From JASFEQ01 sp050122535 (lineage in GTDB: Bacteria; Desulfobacterota; DSM-4660; Desulfatiglandales; HGW-15): a stretch of 14,377 bases of DNA. The DNA is taken from the NCBI GenBank assembly GCA_050122535.1, contig JASFIT010000073.1, positions 1 through 14,377 of the forward strand. The letters run 5' to 3'. Below, piece after piece: positions 13,306 through 14,377 of this stretch. The notes under the pieces were generated by a model. That model did no database searches, was not told the DNA's origin, and saw only the letters and a program-made list of their open reading frames with translations. Numbering within the stretch: the first letter of the stretch is position 1; each line of letters starts with the position of its first letter. Position numbers and translations under genes: made by a program.

Positions 13306-14177
13306 TCTTTCAACAACTCATCAACGGCCTCATGTTAGGGGCCACTTACTCCCTGGTAGCCATTGGCTATACCCTGATATTCGGGGTGCTAGGGCTGTTG
13401 CATTTTGCCCATGGCGAGGTCCTTATGGCGGGTGCCTTTATGGGCCTCTTTATAATAACGTGGAGCAACCTTCCCCTCTACATTACCCTACCCCTGGCCA
13501 TGGTGGCTACGGGCCTGCTCGGGATCATCATCGATCTGCTGGCCATAAGACCTCTGAAAAAGGATTTCCACCTTGCCCCCCTGTTAGCCACGATCGGGGT
13601 CACCATCATTTTGCAGAACCTGGCGGTCAAGCTCTTTGGTGGCTATGGCACGCGATTTCCCGATGCCGTAGAAGTGGTCCATTACAAGATAGGCTCCATC
13701 ATGATCAGTTCCATCAATATCCTGATATTGGGCATCTCCCTCTTTCTCATGCTGGTCCTCTTTTTCTTTATTAAGAAGACAAAGACGGGTAAGGCCATGA
13801 GGGCCGTTTCTGAAAGCCACCTGACCGCTGGTCTCCTGGGCGTCAATGTGGAATGGGTCGTGCTGCTCACCTTTGGGGTTGCCTCAGCGCTTGCAGGCGC
13901 CGCGGGCGTGATGATCGGTCTGGCCTTCCATGCCATTACCCCGTTCATCGGGCTCACCTTTGCCCTCAAAGGGCTTGTGGTGATGCTCCTGGGCGGGCTG
14001 GGGAATGTGGTGGGGGCGATGATTGGGGGACTGATACTGGGGTTGGCAGAGGTGCTGGCCATTGTCATCTTTCCTACGGAAATCAATGTGCAGGACATCT
14101 TTTCCTTTGGGATCATGATTATCATTCTCATATTCAGGCCTACCGGGCTTTTTGGAACACGTGTGACGCAGGGTTAA
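13302..14177 (+). CDS. livH: Branched-chain amino acid-type ABC transporter permease (LivH family)
   Basis: This 291-residue, very hydrophobic inner-membrane protein has about eight membrane segments and clear LivH features: LINGLMLGATYSLVAIGYTL at the N terminus, the HFAHGEVLMAGAF stretch (about 37-49), a conserved KTGKAMRAVSE cytoplasmic loop (about 161-171) that contacts the ATPase, and GLGNVVGAMIGGLILG near the C terminus, ending in IFRPTGLFG. Members form half of the permease of ABC importers for branched-chain amino acids, urea, or aromatic and other carboxylic acids. The ATGA overlap with the [2Fe-2S] subunit gene ties it to the enzyme, suggesting uptake of the enzyme's substrate. Its usual partners (LivM, ATPases, binding protein) are not in the window, and the next 200 bases hold a repeat and not livM. 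Confidence 0.93.
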   Translation: MIFQQLINGLMLGATYSLVAIGYTLIFGVLGLLHFAHGEVLMAGAFMGLFIITWSNLPLYITLPLAMVATGLLGIIIDLLAIRPLKKDFHLAPLLATIGVTIILQNLAVKLFGGYGTRFPDAVEVVHYKIGSIMISSINILILGISLFLMLVLFFFIKKTKTGKAMRAVSESHLTAGLLGVNVEWVVLLTFGVASALAGAAGVMIGLAFHAITPFIGLTFALKGLVVMLLGGLGNVVGAMIGGLILGLAEVLAIVIFPTEINVQDIFSFGIMIIILIFRPTGLFGTRVTQG

Positions 14178-14238
14178 ACCCCAATGCAGGCAAACTCCAT
14201 TTAGTGGTTATGATAGTGAACGATAAAAGAAAGAGGTC

Positions 14239-14277
14239 ATTGCGAGGGCTCCCGCCAAAGCGGGAGGACGTGGCAAT
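14239..14277. repeat. Short palindromic dispersed repeat after livH
   Basis: ATTGC (14239-14243) pairs with GCAAT (14273-14277), and inside it CTCCCGC (14249-14255) pairs perfectly with GCGGGAG (14260-14266) around the loop CAAA. The surrounding GTCATTGCGAGG...GGCAATCTC is a repeat type familiar from many proteobacterial genomes. The rest of 14178-14377 shows no supported gene. The hairpin may act as the operon's transcription end although a T-run is missing. Confidence 0.6.
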
Positions 14278-14377
14278 CTCATGAGCCCGCCCTGGCGCGA
14301 CCAGTCTTACCCATGCGAAGGCTTACACGGGTCTTGCAGAAAACGGATTCCACAACCGAATCACGGTGGACCAGGTC

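Noticed and set aside
14285..14377. Open frame running off the window end (reads ...AKAYTGLAENGFHN...)
   Set aside because: It looks somewhat protein-like but has no ATG, GTG or TTG start after the in-frame TGA, and I recognise no family; too short to call. A fragment of a broken gene is possible.

Overview
The window looks like a piece of a strictly anaerobic, moderately GC-rich bacterial chromosome, most likely from a Desulfobacterota (deltaproteobacterial) sulfate reducer or syntroph. This is an inference from gene content and style: a tungsten-type aldehyde:ferredoxin oxidoreductase, a four-subunit 2-oxoacid:ferredoxin oxidoreductase, an acyl/aryl-CoA ligase, a molybdenum hydroxylase, a branched-chain-amino-acid-type permease, and many short palindromic dispersed repeats between operons. 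No rRNA, tRNA, CRISPR array, transposase or phage gene was seen.

Layout. 1-525 is the 3' end of an aldehyde ferredoxin oxidoreductase gene (+). 526-828 is a repeat-filled convergent gap. 829-1815 (-) is an LDH2/malate-dehydrogenase-family oxidoreductase. 1816-2314 is a divergent intergenic region with AT-rich palindromes, a repeat element and a candidate -10 box. 2315-5211 (+) is an operon for a 2-oxoacid:ferredoxin oxidoreductase in the order delta (ferredoxin), alpha, beta, gamma; a 151-bp palindromic repeat sits between beta and gamma. 5212-5702 is a long leader/intergenic region with a candidate promoter and a set of overlapping, mutually exclusive hairpins. 5703-14177 (+) is a second, tightly spaced operon: GntR/FCD regulator, AMP-forming acyl-CoA ligase, a DUF2848-type protein, large subunit of a molybdenum hydroxylase, CoxG-like SRPBCC protein, FAD subunit, [2Fe-2S] subunit, and a LivH permease. 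A second copy of the palindromic repeat lies between the large subunit and the CoxG-like gene. 14178-14377 holds another dispersed repeat and no gene I can support.

How the genes may work together (inference). A carboxylic acid, probably aromatic or heterocyclic, enters through an ABC system of which only the LivH permease is in view. The ligase activates it to a CoA thioester, the molybdenum hydroxylase hydroxylates (or reductively dehydroxylates) the acid or its thioester, and the DUF2848 protein may hydrolyse or isomerise a later intermediate. The FCD regulator would sense an acid intermediate. The 2-oxoacid oxidoreductase and aldehyde oxidoreductase next door would carry carbon and low-potential electrons from the same or a related route. 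The substrate is not evident from the sequence. The best candidate for an undescribed system is the GntR-ligase-DUF2848-Mo-hydroxylase-LivH cassette. The pair of near-identical palindromic elements inside two neighbouring operons and the competing-hairpin leader before the GntR gene also deserve attention.
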